Shown piece by piece: positions 1 to 8,808 of a stretch of 64,000 nt of DNA. A model generated the notes under the pieces. It was not told the origin of the DNA and searched no databases. It saw only the letters and a program-made list of their open reading frames with translations. Every line of letters starts with the position of its first letter. The first letter of the stretch is position 1. Position numbers and translations under genes: made by a program. This DNA is from Paragonimus skrjabini miyazakii (taxonomy: Eukaryota > Platyhelminthes > Trematoda > Plagiorchiida > Troglotrematidae). Where the stretch lies: positions 21,038 through 85,037 of the forward strand of contig JTDE01002435.1 in NCBI GenBank assembly GCA_014338405.1, read 5' to 3'.

Positions 1-48
1 GTTGAGCGTTCACATATGATAATTCGGTCGTGCCTAACGTGAGGTCAA

Positions 49-103
49 TGGCGCAGTGGTAAGCACGGTTGCCTCATGAACAGCGCGTTCGTGGTTCAAG
101 TCC
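49..103 (+). promoter_or_regulatory. Pol III-type internal promoter (A and B boxes), copy 1
   Basis: TGGCGCAGTGG at 49-59 fits the tRNA A-box consensus and GGTTCAAGTCC at 93-103 fits the B box, with the roughly 33-base gap normal for tRNA genes. The block also keeps a CTCATGAA stretch where an anticodon loop would fall and a short GTCA/TGAC complementarity between its ends. It does not fold into a convincing full cloverleaf, so it is read as a tRNA-derived promoter and not a tRNA gene. Confidence 0.7.
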
Positions 104-121
104 CGGCAGTGACGATCATAT

Positions 122-166
122 GCACTATTGACGAGCTCTAGTGAGAGCGAAACTCGAATCTAGTGC
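122..166 (+). ncRNA. Hammerhead ribozyme, degenerate (copy 1)
   Basis: Stem I strands GCACTA and TAGTGC (122-127, 161-166) still pair over 6 bp. Stem II is GCTCT/AGAGC-like and GAAA is kept at 149-152. The core has two hits: CUGACGA reads TTGACGA, and the cleavage-site GTC reads ATC. Probably inactive. Confidence 0.8.
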
Positions 167-299
167 TTCTGCTGTTCGAGAGGGGTCGACTGGATAGTCT
201 ATAGGGATGCGACAACTGCGATAAATTGTGGGTGATGTTCAACTTGAAAATAACCAAATACCCGACTACTCATAAGTATTTTCGGAGAGATAAGGGTTT

Positions 300-530
300 C
301 ACTTTCCTGCTAGCCGATAAATTGGTTAACCAGCATTGACCGGCTGAACACAAAGGTCTCACTCACACACCTACTGGTCTTATTCCTTCAGGTTTACATG
401 GGGTACGTGGTGTGTGAGTGGAACCGCAAGTGATGCAGCGCAAGCCACTTGGGGTGATGGTTTGAAGCGCAGGCGTCTTTCGGCTTAAGTCAGTGTGACA
501 GACTAATCCGTTCCGGATGCCGCCAACCAT
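300..530 (+). repeat. Interspersed repeat shared with 36060-36340
   Basis: This block between the ribozyme element and the Penelope endonuclease resembles the plus strand at 36060-36340. Both carry 'TAACCAGCATT', a 'GTGTGTGAGTGGAACCGCA'/'TGTGTGAATGGAACCACA' segment, and end in 'GGATGC(C/T)GCCAAC'. It may be internal sequence of the Penelope derivative, since it sits in order between the leader and the endonuclease here, while at 36 kb it is next to, but opposite to, the other leader-endonuclease unit. No protein family is recognised in it. Confidence 0.6.
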
Positions 531-900
531 GAGTTACGGTGACGTTTACATAAGCAAAACAGACCAACACCCATCTCAGCGCGTGACAAAACACACCCAA
601 AACTGGTTAAAAAAACTCAAGACACAACGATCTAAAACCGGTGAATCTGCTACTCGAAGCTCTGCATCGTCGATTGCCAGACACCTCATGATAACAGGTC
701 ACCAGGTTGACCAACTTAGATCAATGTGCCTAGATCAAATATGATCGAGAGATACATTGTGCAAAAAACTGTTTCTGATTTCTCTGTTCAAATTCACAAT
801 ACTGCTACGTCAACAGAACCGGAAGCTACTGACCTTTAGCGAAGCTATGTTAATCAGAACTCACGAGCCGGCTCTATGTGCACAAAAGTGGTTGAAGTAA
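517..900 (+). pseudogene. Penelope-like element, GIY-YIG endonuclease remnant
   Basis: C-terminal piece of a Penelope-like retroelement protein; the GIY-YIG nuclease is thought to nick target DNA for reverse transcription. Frame 517-744 shows GDVYISKT in place of the usual GxxYIGxT, then QRV, H and NWLKKLK, then SSIARHLMITGH, matching in order the better frame at 34672-35430. After a stop at 744 the homology resumes in another frame at 787-900 (LLRQQNRKLLTFSEAM..PALCAQKW, stop TAA 898-900), giving the conserved Glu region and C-terminus. At least one frameshift and a stop make it a pseudogene. No RT domain precedes it; upstream are a ribozyme element and another repeat. Family assignment is from motif order, not a search. 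Confidence 0.75.
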
Positions 901-1985
901 CCCACATGGTTGCTGTAGTGATGATGACATAATACATGGTGTAGTTGTATACGTGTCCATACCCTGTCTATCTCTATTTGTGTGTCATGTGTAACTCACA
1001 TATTTTGCGTTTGCGACTGGTGACAGCAAACGAAATGTTAACATATCGCAAAATGTTTTCTTTCTGCATTGGTAAAACTATAACACTAATCCTAGAATGC
1101 AATGCTGAATTGAATGACTTCACAGTTACATTAGACGAATATAATTATGAGCGGGGAATAAGCAATGGTCGAAAAGCATGATACCTTTGGGTGCTACTCA
1201 CTTCAAGCACAAAAAGATACGTTATATCGATTCAGGCGATCCAGGGAAATTAAAAAAGTTTACATATGTATAAAATTAAAAAATGTCTACATGTGTATAC
1301 ATCTGTATACGTTATAACATACTAATATAACTTGAGCAAGAATGAAGTCGTTCTATTTCTATCGATGTACGCAAAATTAGGTGTTCGTGTTGTTTTGGTC
1401 ATTGCAATCAACCGGAGTGATAGATATAAATTTTAGTTACCTAAGCTAAAGTTGCCTTTATATTTATGGATGACAACAAGAAAAGTTGCGTGTATGTATT
1501 ATGCGTCAGTTGTGTATCAAATATTACTAAATAATAACTTTTCAACCTTATTTATTCGTAAGAAACTCCTTTGTAGATTGTTTATATTTCTTTTGAATTC
1601 AAAACATTGATAAAAGCCACTTGTCATCACCTGGCTGGTGCCTTTCAAGTTGTACTACCAAACTGTCTCTTTGGCTCAGATTCTTCATAGTCAGATTCAG
1701 TCAGCCATTTTCACTGGTCCAGTACTGATGACTGAAAAGACTGATTAAATAGGTGGATAGTTCACTTGGCCAGAAAAAAACGATATATTTAGTGGATCTA
1801 AGTCACACAAGTCTACCAAAATGAACACATTCCGTAGACTTCTATTGTTTGAGTGCTTTTGTGCTGGCTATTGAATTAGTTGGATATCAAGGTATCCAAA
1901 ACAGCGTCCGTTAGCTTACTCGAGAATGTAACACTTTAACATATAATGTACACAGGATGCTCAAAAGATACAAGTATTTAATATA
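901..1985. other. Unassigned A+T-rich stretch
   Basis: Nothing recognisable: no long frame, no family motif, no ribozyme core. The first part may hold the Penelope 3' untranslated tail: just upstream of the TAATACATGG near 930 a GTAGTGATGATGA resembles the sequence after the stop of the 58 kb Penelope copy. Confidence 0.4.
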
Positions 1986-2098
1986 GATTGAACATCATCC
2001 AGCTGTCGCATAGACTTTCCAGTCGGCCCCTTTCGCTTTTGTTAGAGCTCGTCAGTAGTGCATATTCTTGCCACTACCGGGGCTAGAACTCCGGGGAA
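1986..2098 (-). repeat. Hammerhead element fragment, inverted partner of copy 2
   Basis: Read on the minus strand this is the family's tRNA-like 3' edge (CCGGAGTTCTAG), stem I 5' strand GCACTA, an intact CTGACGA, stem II, then GAAA followed directly by GGGGCCGACTGG. The stretch from the first GAAA through helix III, the cleavage site and the second stem I strand, up to the next GAAA, is missing, which looks like a deletion between two GAAA repeats. It meets the plus-strand copy at 2100 head to head. Confidence 0.8.
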
Positions 2099-2100
2099 AC

Positions 2101-2355
2101 TGACAGACGTGCCTAATGTGAAGTCAATGGTCCAGTGGTAAACACAATTGCCTCATGAACAGCGTGGCCGGAGTTCTAGTCCCGGCAGTGACGAGGATAT
2201 GCACTACTAACGAGCTCTAATGAGAGCGAAACTCGAGTCTACTGCTTCTTTCGAAAGGGGCCGATTGGATAATCTATGAGAATGCGACAGCTCTGATCAC
2301 TTGTGGGTGATGTTCAATCTATATAAAAACGAAAATTCTCTACTACTCATCAGTA
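2101..2355 (+). repeat. tRNA-like/hammerhead element, copy 2
   Basis: Starts at the family's GTGCCTAATGTGAAGTCAATGG. It has a recognisable A box (TGGTCCAGTGG), a decayed B box (GAGTTCTAGTCC), a ribozyme at 2201-2245 and the tail ending in CTACTCATCAGTAT. The leader upstream of the tRNA-like part is absent, replaced by an inverted fragment of the same family. The mariner-like transposase fragment begins almost exactly where the tail stops. Confidence 0.85.
2201..2245 (+). ncRNA. Hammerhead ribozyme, core mutation (copy 2)
   Basis: Stem II (GCTCT/AGAGC), GAAA (2228-2231), the palindromic helix III CTCGAG and the GTC cleavage site are all kept. The core CUGACGA reads CTAACGA (G5 to A) and stem I has one mismatch (GCACTA against TACTGC). 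Expected to be inactive because G5 is essential. Confidence 0.85.
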
Positions 2356-2690
2356 TACAAGTATTTGCCATATTGGAAATTTGGCTGTCGGTTGCGAAAA
2401 AACGTATCATTTTGCATGCGGTATTTATGGAGAAAGGATATATGTACGAAAGCATTTACTGACGAAGCAATACTGTTTGAATGGATTTGTGCAGAACACC
2501 GACTTTTGGTGCATCAACAGGCCAAATCGATTAGTTCTAATCGGACGTCAACATTGCCCAAAGGTTATGGTTTGGGCGGGGCTTGTTGAAACGCGGAGTA
2601 TCGGACCTTTCTTTTTTTTAACATAGACGTTACAGGATAAAAAAATCCATTTTTTGTTCAACAGTGTTGTTCAGATTGAGGCGGTTGTCC
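2356..2690 (+). pseudogene. Mariner/Tc1-type DDE transposase fragment
   Basis: Two overlapping frames together resemble the middle of a mariner-like transposase: FTDEA in the 2365 frame (usual SDEAxF), then LNGFVQNTDFWC and CPKVMVWAGL..RSIGPFFF in the 2381 frame, followed after a stop by NIDVTG. Order and spacing match the catalytic region around the second Asp of mariner-type proteins that read 'LNGyVN..N.r.w ... h.PKVMVWagv ... GPfFF'. The reading-frame switch and early stop show decay. N-terminal DNA-binding and C-terminal parts are not found, and no terminal inverted repeats were identified. The call is from motif memory. Confidence 0.55.
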
Positions 2691-3869
2691 TCTGGAGACT
2701 AGCATTGTCTTGACAAATGCGGTGAGCAAATTGGACTGGACTAACTGTCATGCTGGAACCAGACTGTTTTTTACACGTTGCAGAACATCATTGGAGAATA
2801 GTCATCTGTTGATGTGCGCGGTTGATAATGTTTTTGTAGGCCATTAACTCTGTCAGTTGTAACAAACTTTTTGTATATCAATCTTTGAACCGATTTCCAG
2901 GTAACCAGTCACCTACCCACAAGCTTTTAAATTAAAATCCCTAGTGTTCTCCACCACACTTCCGTCACAGGTAACATGAAGGAAAATCCATTTCAATACG
3001 CTGTTCAGTTGTCAGATTACCGGCACATCATTTAGTTACTTGCGTTTCAAAAGTGCGATCTGGTTCCAGTATGATAAATTCATCCAGACCAAGTGGTGCG
3101 TGCCTGCTGTCCGATAAACCGAACTAAGAAAAGTGTGGTTCAACATAGACCAACACGACCAGAGCTAGCCTGACAAACAGACTTACACAGATATTGAATT
3201 ACTTACCCTATGGCCCACAATTTCGGTGTATCTTCGGTTAAATAGAAGTACCGCTTCCAAACCGTCGTATCACATACGCGTACAGTCTATACAGTTAGTT
3301 GGTTAGCAATTTGCAAATGTGCTTTGTTACTGAATGCAGCTTTCTATTATTCAACTTGAAGTGAAATAACGGTCGTGATGGCACCATTCGGTTGGGAACA
3401 ATCGTAAACTTAACTCGTCAATTTTAGCCCACAAATGCATGCTGATTCCCAGTCGAATGTTGCCTCTCAAGTGCTGAAACGTGTGCGTGAGCAGCCGTAG
3501 CTTGTGGTGGCTAGAACTAGAGCTGAGCGACTTTACCGGAAATGCGCGTACACCTCAAACCCCACTCCATGCCTAGTGATCTGGGTACGGTTTTAGCCGG
3601 TGTGTTGTGCTTGTTCGCTCTCGCGACTGGGTTACGGGGCTTCGTCGTTCATTAGGTTCGGTCTGGATTCCGGATTTTGTTACCGAGATCATACTTCTAG
3701 GCTGTCATGTAGACAAGTTCAGGAAAAAATAGCGTGCTCGGAGTAGTGAATCATACAAACGGGCCTACCACACGGACAGATACACGGTGTTTGCGTGCGC
3801 GCACTTGAGAGGACACAACAAACTTTAGCCAAAAATACAACTTATAGGTCAGTCAAGCTCATCATGTAC
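2691..3869. other. Unassigned stretch before the Gypsy remnants
   Basis: No supported gene. 3480-3670 is richer in CpG and G+C than its surroundings and may be LTR or leader sequence of the Gypsy element whose pol fragment begins near 3870, but no matching second LTR was found. Confidence 0.3.
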
Positions 3870-4125
3870 TGCTGATGCATTTACCATCTTGCTTGGCTAT
3901 GACTTTAAGATCCAGCATCAGAAGAGATGATTTTCGGCAGACCCATCAGCAACCATCGACTAACCGAAGAAGGTGCAGTGATCGCCGCGGTCTCTACTGA
4001 GTCAGACACCATCCGACAGTTACCAGGTGCTGCCCGCGCCTTCCCAATCACTGCGGCTGACATCAAGCGAGACACACAAGAAGATCCAGTCCTCCACCAA
4101 GACGTCCAATGAGTCCAAGGCCGCT
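3870..4125 (+). pseudogene. Ty3/Gypsy pol remnant: end of RNase H and linker to integrase
   Basis: An upstream frame gives LLGYDFKIQHQ, the typical end of Gypsy RNase H (connection to 'ADALSR'). After a frameshift, the 3927-4112 frame gives IAAVSTESD, then FPITAADIKRDTQEDPVLHQDVQ-type sequence, which is the conserved linker just before the integrase zinc finger in CsRn1-like Gypsy elements ('tA.eI...TQ.DPVL'). The frame ends at a TGA where the family would continue into the integrase; GGCCGCTGG just after fits the next conserved residues. Reverse transcriptase and integrase core are missing here. Oddly, gag-like sequence follows downstream on the same strand, the reverse of the normal order. 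Confidence 0.6.
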
Positions 4126-4214
4126 GGTTTGTCACAACTATAACAATATTTACAACAGTTATAACAGGTTGACGAACGGGTCTGGTGTTTTTCGAATACG
4201 GTTGACGAATCCGT

Positions 4215-4660
4215 TGAATTAAAACGTGTTATCATGTAGCAGCTCAAGCCGATTGAAACGCTTACTGATCGTTTATCTACACTGAACTTGGCTCCGCCGT
4301 CGTCGGTCGGCGGAAAGCAATCAGTTGCCACGGTCGTAAGTGGCACTATCGCGTTTCATTACGATTTCCATACTAACTTGATGTTTGATGTCTGGTTTAT
4401 ACGGCACAAGAACCTGCCCAATGTCGGTTTCGGTATACAGGACGAACTATGGAAGGTCCGTGTCCTCCCATGCAAACGCGGTACTGTGGAACCCAAGAAG
4501 TACGTCAACTTCATGCATCCAAAGAACTCATGTGACAACTCTTTTCAGGACGGATGAGACGCTACGGTCAATCTTCGATGGTCAGTCATCATTGTTCAAC
4601 ACAAGGTAGCAGTATCTAAAACTAGCAGTCGTCGGATCGAACGACATAATATAGTTCTGT
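4215..4660 (+). pseudogene. Ty3/Gypsy gag (capsid) remnant
   Basis: The frame ending at 4557 contains LNLAPPSSV, FHYDF, FDVWFIRHKNL, KVRVLPCKRGTVE and YVNFMHPKNS. These match in order the flatworm Gypsy capsid pattern 'F.YDp..g.tFd.Wf.Ryed.F ... KvrlLl.kl...e...y.nfilPk'. After the TGA the homology continues in the next frame (4547 onward) with ETL..IF..QSSLFNTR, typical of the same capsid region. One frameshift, and a TAG directly after the NTR near 4608, make it a pseudogene. Nucleocapsid zinc knuckle and protease are not found downstream. Assignment is from motif order only. Confidence 0.6.
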
Positions 4661-6473
4661 TTGGAAGCCACTATTTTTCCTCTCTTGATGTGTTAGCTTC
4701 GGATGGTTGGATTGACTTTGTATTTCCCAGTTAATCGTGTGTACCCCGACTTTCCTGTCTGGCGTACTCTTACTCATCGTTCTGTTATTTGCCGTGCCGT
4801 TAATCGTTGTTCTATTATTTGTTGTAGTCAGCCTACGCCCTCATGGACTGTAGATCCAGTTAGATGTACTATCGATAAGAAAATGTGAACTGGAGAGTCT
4901 TCTCTCACTGCAGAGAAATTTTTGCTCATTTCCTTTGGGACACACAACTATCGGTTTCCAAATCTATCACAAATAACACTGGTTTTCGTCTTAGTCAAGC
5001 AGAAAGGTACTCCAAAAAAGTGTGTATTCTTTTGTCCGGACTCCCAGTTTTCGTATGCTAACGCATGGCTTTCGTATCTAAACGTACTGCATGACACAAC
5101 CCAGAACATGGATGGTCATTCTGAATCATAGAAGGAGAAGACATGCTAATCGTACTTAACGACAGCTAGGTCGTATAATGATATTTCAGTGAAGGAAATC
5201 TGAGTTAGCACATTGCATGCATTAATGTTATGGTTTTCATATCCGAAGTCAATTTGTTTTATGATTTATAAACCACTCAGTTTGTTAATTTAGAAGTTCT
5301 ATGCGGTTTTATTGACTGACAGTTTAAAGCTGGTATCAAAGGTGATAAAATACTACAAGAAGTTTGGAGTTATTTCATTCGAACGTTTAATGGTCTGTGC
5401 CTATATAATGGCCCAGCTCCGATGATAGGTAGGTAGGTATGGATAGTCTGTTGCTCCCTTAATAATATTGTGTATGAGGTGATCGCATATATTAATTTTT
5501 TATATCGCACATGTATGGTGGCAAATGAACAAAGCGGGTGTTTGCGTAGTTGAAAAATCACTGTTTACCTGACTACTTCGATTGCTTTTCATAACAGTTT
5601 TTTTGAGCTAAGTTGTACAAGGTTTTGCTCAGAACAAGTTAAGTACTGATCACAACCGATCAGCTTTTTGACAGACTGTTTGGTTAGAAGCTCTAGATTC
5701 GAGATTTACTTATGTTAGAACAGAGGGTATTCAATATGAAGTGGGATGACGTAGTGATCAACAAAGTTTCCTCACAAAAGCGTAGAGGAAATTACACTTT
5801 CTACCGTGGTAAATAGGTGCACTCATGAAGAACTCTTACAAGGTCCAAACTTGAGTTTGTCATACGTTTACGAAAACGGTTGACTGAAGATACACTGAAA
5901 AGGTAAAAACTTCAAACTACTGTCTTTTCAACAAGTTTGCGATGAAAATGATAAGGTGTTTGCACTGCCACTGATGCATAAATGGATACTACTGTTGTCA
6001 GAAGAAAATTCGCTTGTCTATTTTTGATACACAAGGTAGTGTATCGATTATGTATGACAAATGACCTGTCGAACGGATAGTTGTTACTCAACGTGACATA
6101 AGTATTTATCGTACAATTTGGAAAAGTCAAACCTATCAAAGACTGTCACATGCAAAAATTTCAATCTGTTATCTTTCACAGAGGACAATTCTAGCTATTC
6201 TGTATTAAACTTGGACGTGGTGAAATAATGCAAGTTTTCCATCTAATTACTGTATAGCATAAAATGGCGACTAGATAAGCTCATGTTAATGCGAGCTACG
6301 AATGATGTTCGGTCTGCTCATTCCCATTACGAATGTTTCCAGAGAACCTGTCCATGAAGGAGAACTCCAGTGCTTTTTGGGAAGGTAATATATGCTGCGG
6401 TAACTGATGTCATAGGAGTTAAGAGTAATGAGCTTCTGTTGTACATACGCAACCCACCATATAAGCAAAATTA
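4661..6473. other. Unassigned gap between gag and pol remnants
   Basis: If gag (4.2-4.66 kb) and pol (6.47-7.5 kb) came from one element, the protease and reverse transcriptase should lie here, but I see no protease DTG/DSG or RT YxDD motif in a matching frame. An imperfect internal duplication occurs near 4777-4820 (CGTTCTGTTATTTG / CGTTGTTCTATTATTTG). Confidence 0.4.
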
Positions 6474-7505
6474 ATGCAAATATATGACCATATGCCTGGC
6501 TGTAGTAATTATATAGCTGATTTTCCTTCTCGACCGCAGATAGCCGACGAACTTCCCAAAGTGATTTGCAATGTCAACGATTTAGTAATAATGCTAGACC
6601 CACAAACATTAGTGCACCTACAGTGCCAATGCAAAGTCCTCCGGTTATTGATTGACGTCCTGACTGATGGATCTTATAGGCTTACTCCCATTAGGCGTTC
6701 GCTGCAACCAGTACGTTCTGGTCGTAAAAGAACAGTCTACCCGTTAGATGAAAACGACTGGCAATCCCAACCAAAAGGCATCTACTGTGGGAGACATGGT
6801 GATGAAGTACATCGTGCCGAATCACGATGTACCAAAAACAATCTTGACGGATCGAAGACCGTTCTCTGAAAGCAAGGAGTTTCAGGCATATGCAACAATT
6901 GAGAATCAGGTGCATCTGAATGACACCATATTACATGCAGACGAATGGGCCTACTGAACAAAACAGTCGAACAATCAAGAAGTGGTTATCAGCTAAAAGA
7001 GGGGACTGGGAGTCTGGGGTTCCACTGTTGTTATTGGCCCATCATGGGTCTGTCCAGGCGAGCACAAAGAAATCACCATACTTGTTGATATGTCATAGAA
7101 CTTTTTGACTTCTAGCAGACCAGGACATTTGAATATGGTCAAAGTGCATAGATTCCACCAGAAAATTGTTTGCAGAAATAAGAAGAATCAAACGAAATCC
7201 GGGAAAGTCGCAGGCACACACAAAAACAATCGGTACCTCAACGGCTCGGCAACGCTGAAATGTTTAGTCCAGGTGAAAGGGTGAAATATCAAGATCATCA
7301 GAACGCAGCGGGGCGGGTTCAAGACAACGCTTTGGTAAGTTCCAAACGAGACCCAGTATACATGGTCAAGAGGGGCGGCGAGACGAAACCAGTGCATGGC
7401 AGTGAGTTAGCAAATTGGTGCGAAATGCCAGCGCAGCGAACCAGGAGATCAATAAACCGAGAGACAACACTGCGTTGGTCGGAGAGGATTCGTCAGCAGA
7501 TGTAG
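6474..7505 (+). pseudogene. Ty3/Gypsy pol remnant: RNase H end and integrase
   Basis: Four successive frames make a broken integrase in correct order. 6474-6869 starts with IYDHMPGCSNYIADFPSRP (RNase H end, usual 'ADaLSR'). 6748-6957 gives ASTVGDMVMKYIV..HDVPKTILTD, with the second catalytic Asp, then SKEFQAY. 6920-7108 gives TPYYMQTNGPTEQNSRTIKKWL, with the catalytic Glu region (usual 'YHPQtNG.vER.NRT'), and QASTKKSPYLL. 7260-7505 gives PGERVKYQDH, PVYMVKRG.ETKPVHGSEL, the integrase C-terminal domain. Stops and frameshifts separate each block, so it is not functional. It differs in sequence from the second integrase tail at 8065, so two elements are represented. Confidence 0.8.
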
Positions 7506-8064
7506 AGGATCTAAGTAACCTCAGAAGGGTCGGAATGCTTTATCACAGGCAGCTTCGTTTATGAGTAGCATAGTACGTACAATCGGGAACTAGAGGGGCA
7601 GGTCACAAAAGCATAAAAAAGAGGGATCAGAATCAACCATTGGAACCGCGTGTATGCACTATTGGGGAGTAACACCAATGCGAATGATAACACACTGCTG
7701 CCTAATGTGTGCGGATACAAGTCAGTCATGCAAATGAGTATGCGCGTTAGTTGATCTATGCATTTACATAACTTATGAAGGATTTAGTGCAACACACAAA
7801 TTCACAAGCCAAGCATCTTTTGCTGTCTCAAAACAACATATTTTCCCGGATAAAATTTCTAGAGCCCTGATAGATATGTCGTGGTATTGATGTTGCTTGA
7901 GGGACGTTCGTAAACTTGAAGTCATGGTTCCATTGTGGTATGTATCTACGACTAGACATATAGTTAAACAGTTTAAAGAAATATTCCTCTAAGATGACTC
8001 TAAGGAGCAGTCAACCGCAAGGTCGTCGGATCGAAATGCGGTATTTGAAATTGGTTCCAAGGGT
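7506..8064. other. Spacer between two Gypsy remnants
   Basis: No motif recognised. By position it could contain the 3' LTR of the first Gypsy copy and lost integrase sequence of the second, but I could not match it to any other segment. Confidence 0.3.
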
Positions 8065-8388
8065 TTATACAGAAACAGGCGGAGTACAGGCGCAACAGGA
8101 CCAGGATCTAGGAAGTTCCTGGCGAGGTGGAGAGGACCTTATGTGGTAGTGGATCGCCGTGGTCCAGTGTATCTGATCAAGAATGGTAGGAATCAACATC
8201 GAGTGCACGGAAACCAGCTTCACAAATGATACAACGCCTCGAGCAGAAGAGAGTGTACGCCAGGAGCAGCGACGTCCCCGATGCCAATACGCAGATCGTC
8301 AAGAGAGCGAAGGGAACCTGAACGGCTTTTGCTACAGCTGGAGCAATCTTTGCGAAGGGAGGAGTGCAGTGAAGTTGAGCGATCGTAA
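8065..8388 (+). pseudogene. Second Ty3/Gypsy integrase C-terminus
   Basis: One frame with a single internal stop (TGA 8227-8229) runs to TAA at 8386-8388. It reads RKFLARWRGPYVVVDRRGPV, YLIKNG, HRVHGNQLHK, then after the stop IRRSSRERREPERLL and an arginine- and glutamate-rich end. The first part is the integrase GPY/F-type C-terminal domain of CsRn1-like Gypsy elements; the 'RRSsR.R..P.RL' run is the usual pol C-terminus. It is better preserved than the neighbouring pol copy. Upstream integrase core is missing. A probable LTR and primer-binding site follow within 410 bases. Confidence 0.75.
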
Positions 8389-8790
8389 CATACTACTCAT
8401 ACCACCGCCATTCAGTAGTAGGACCGAAGTATATATTTTGACATCGTACTAGTCGCAGGAAAAATGCAGGAAGGAATATCAGAATGCAGCATCGCTCATA
8501 TTGGTCCCTGCTACTTAAAGGAACTGAGCACTGATGTCTGCGACAACCGAAAAGGTTTGGGTCCGAATACCGGGTGCAAATGGGTGGTTTTGTTTCAGGT
8601 TTTGTTTAAACGCTTAACCCATGTGTTGCATTTTCGAATAAATAACCCTTGTGCCATCCGCGTTCTTGGACTCTAAATAACTTCGCCATTTCGGATAAAA
8701 AGTAAAATTGAGGTTTCTAGTTATGTCAGTCAATCAGTACGTGAGTGAATCGATCGGTCACTTGTTAGTTCATTCCTTCATTTGTAAACA
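8389..8790 (+). repeat. Probable Gypsy LTR (boundaries uncertain)
   Basis: Placed by context: it lies between the end of pol and a primer-binding-site-like sequence. It contains AATAAA at 8637-8642 and ends in ACA at 8788-8790. The 5' edge is not fixed; no exact second LTR was found, only a weak, diverged likeness at 9412-9560. Confidence 0.4.
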
Positions 8791-8808
8791 TTGGCGGACC
8801 CGACGTGA
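8791..8808 (+). other. tRNA-Trp-like primer-binding site of a Gypsy element
   Basis: TTGGCGGACCCGACGTGA directly follows a CA that could end an LTR. It matches 14 of 17 bases of the tRNA-Trp 3' end complement (TGGTGACCCCGACGTGA), the site used by CsRn1-type Gypsy elements. It implies the LTR here also served as a 5' LTR. Confidence 0.5.

Larger units (their letters stand above)
1..280 (+). repeat. tRNA-like/hammerhead element, copy 1 (cut by the window start)
   Basis: Copy of the window's main short repeat. It reads head (1-42), tRNA-like block with A box 49-59 and B box 93-103, ribozyme 122-166, then a tail ending near 280 with the family's conserved 'GACTACTCAT'. The leader seen upstream in the 35.4 and 39.8 kb copies lies off the window. 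The tail frame that is open in other copies has a TAA here after about five codons (CGATAA). It is followed by a second repeat (300-530) and by Penelope-like endonuclease sequence on the same strand, so the element may be the 5' part of a Penelope derivative. Membership of the family is clear by direct comparison with the other copies; mechanism and mobility are inferred. Confidence 0.85.

Noticed and set aside
43..116. A functional tRNA gene
   Set aside because: A and B boxes fit, but there is no complete cloverleaf and the block recurs as part of a repeat, so it is tRNA-derived.
4020..4346. 108-codon minus-strand frame
   Set aside because: It is the opposite-strand shadow of the Gypsy pol linker and gag remnants.
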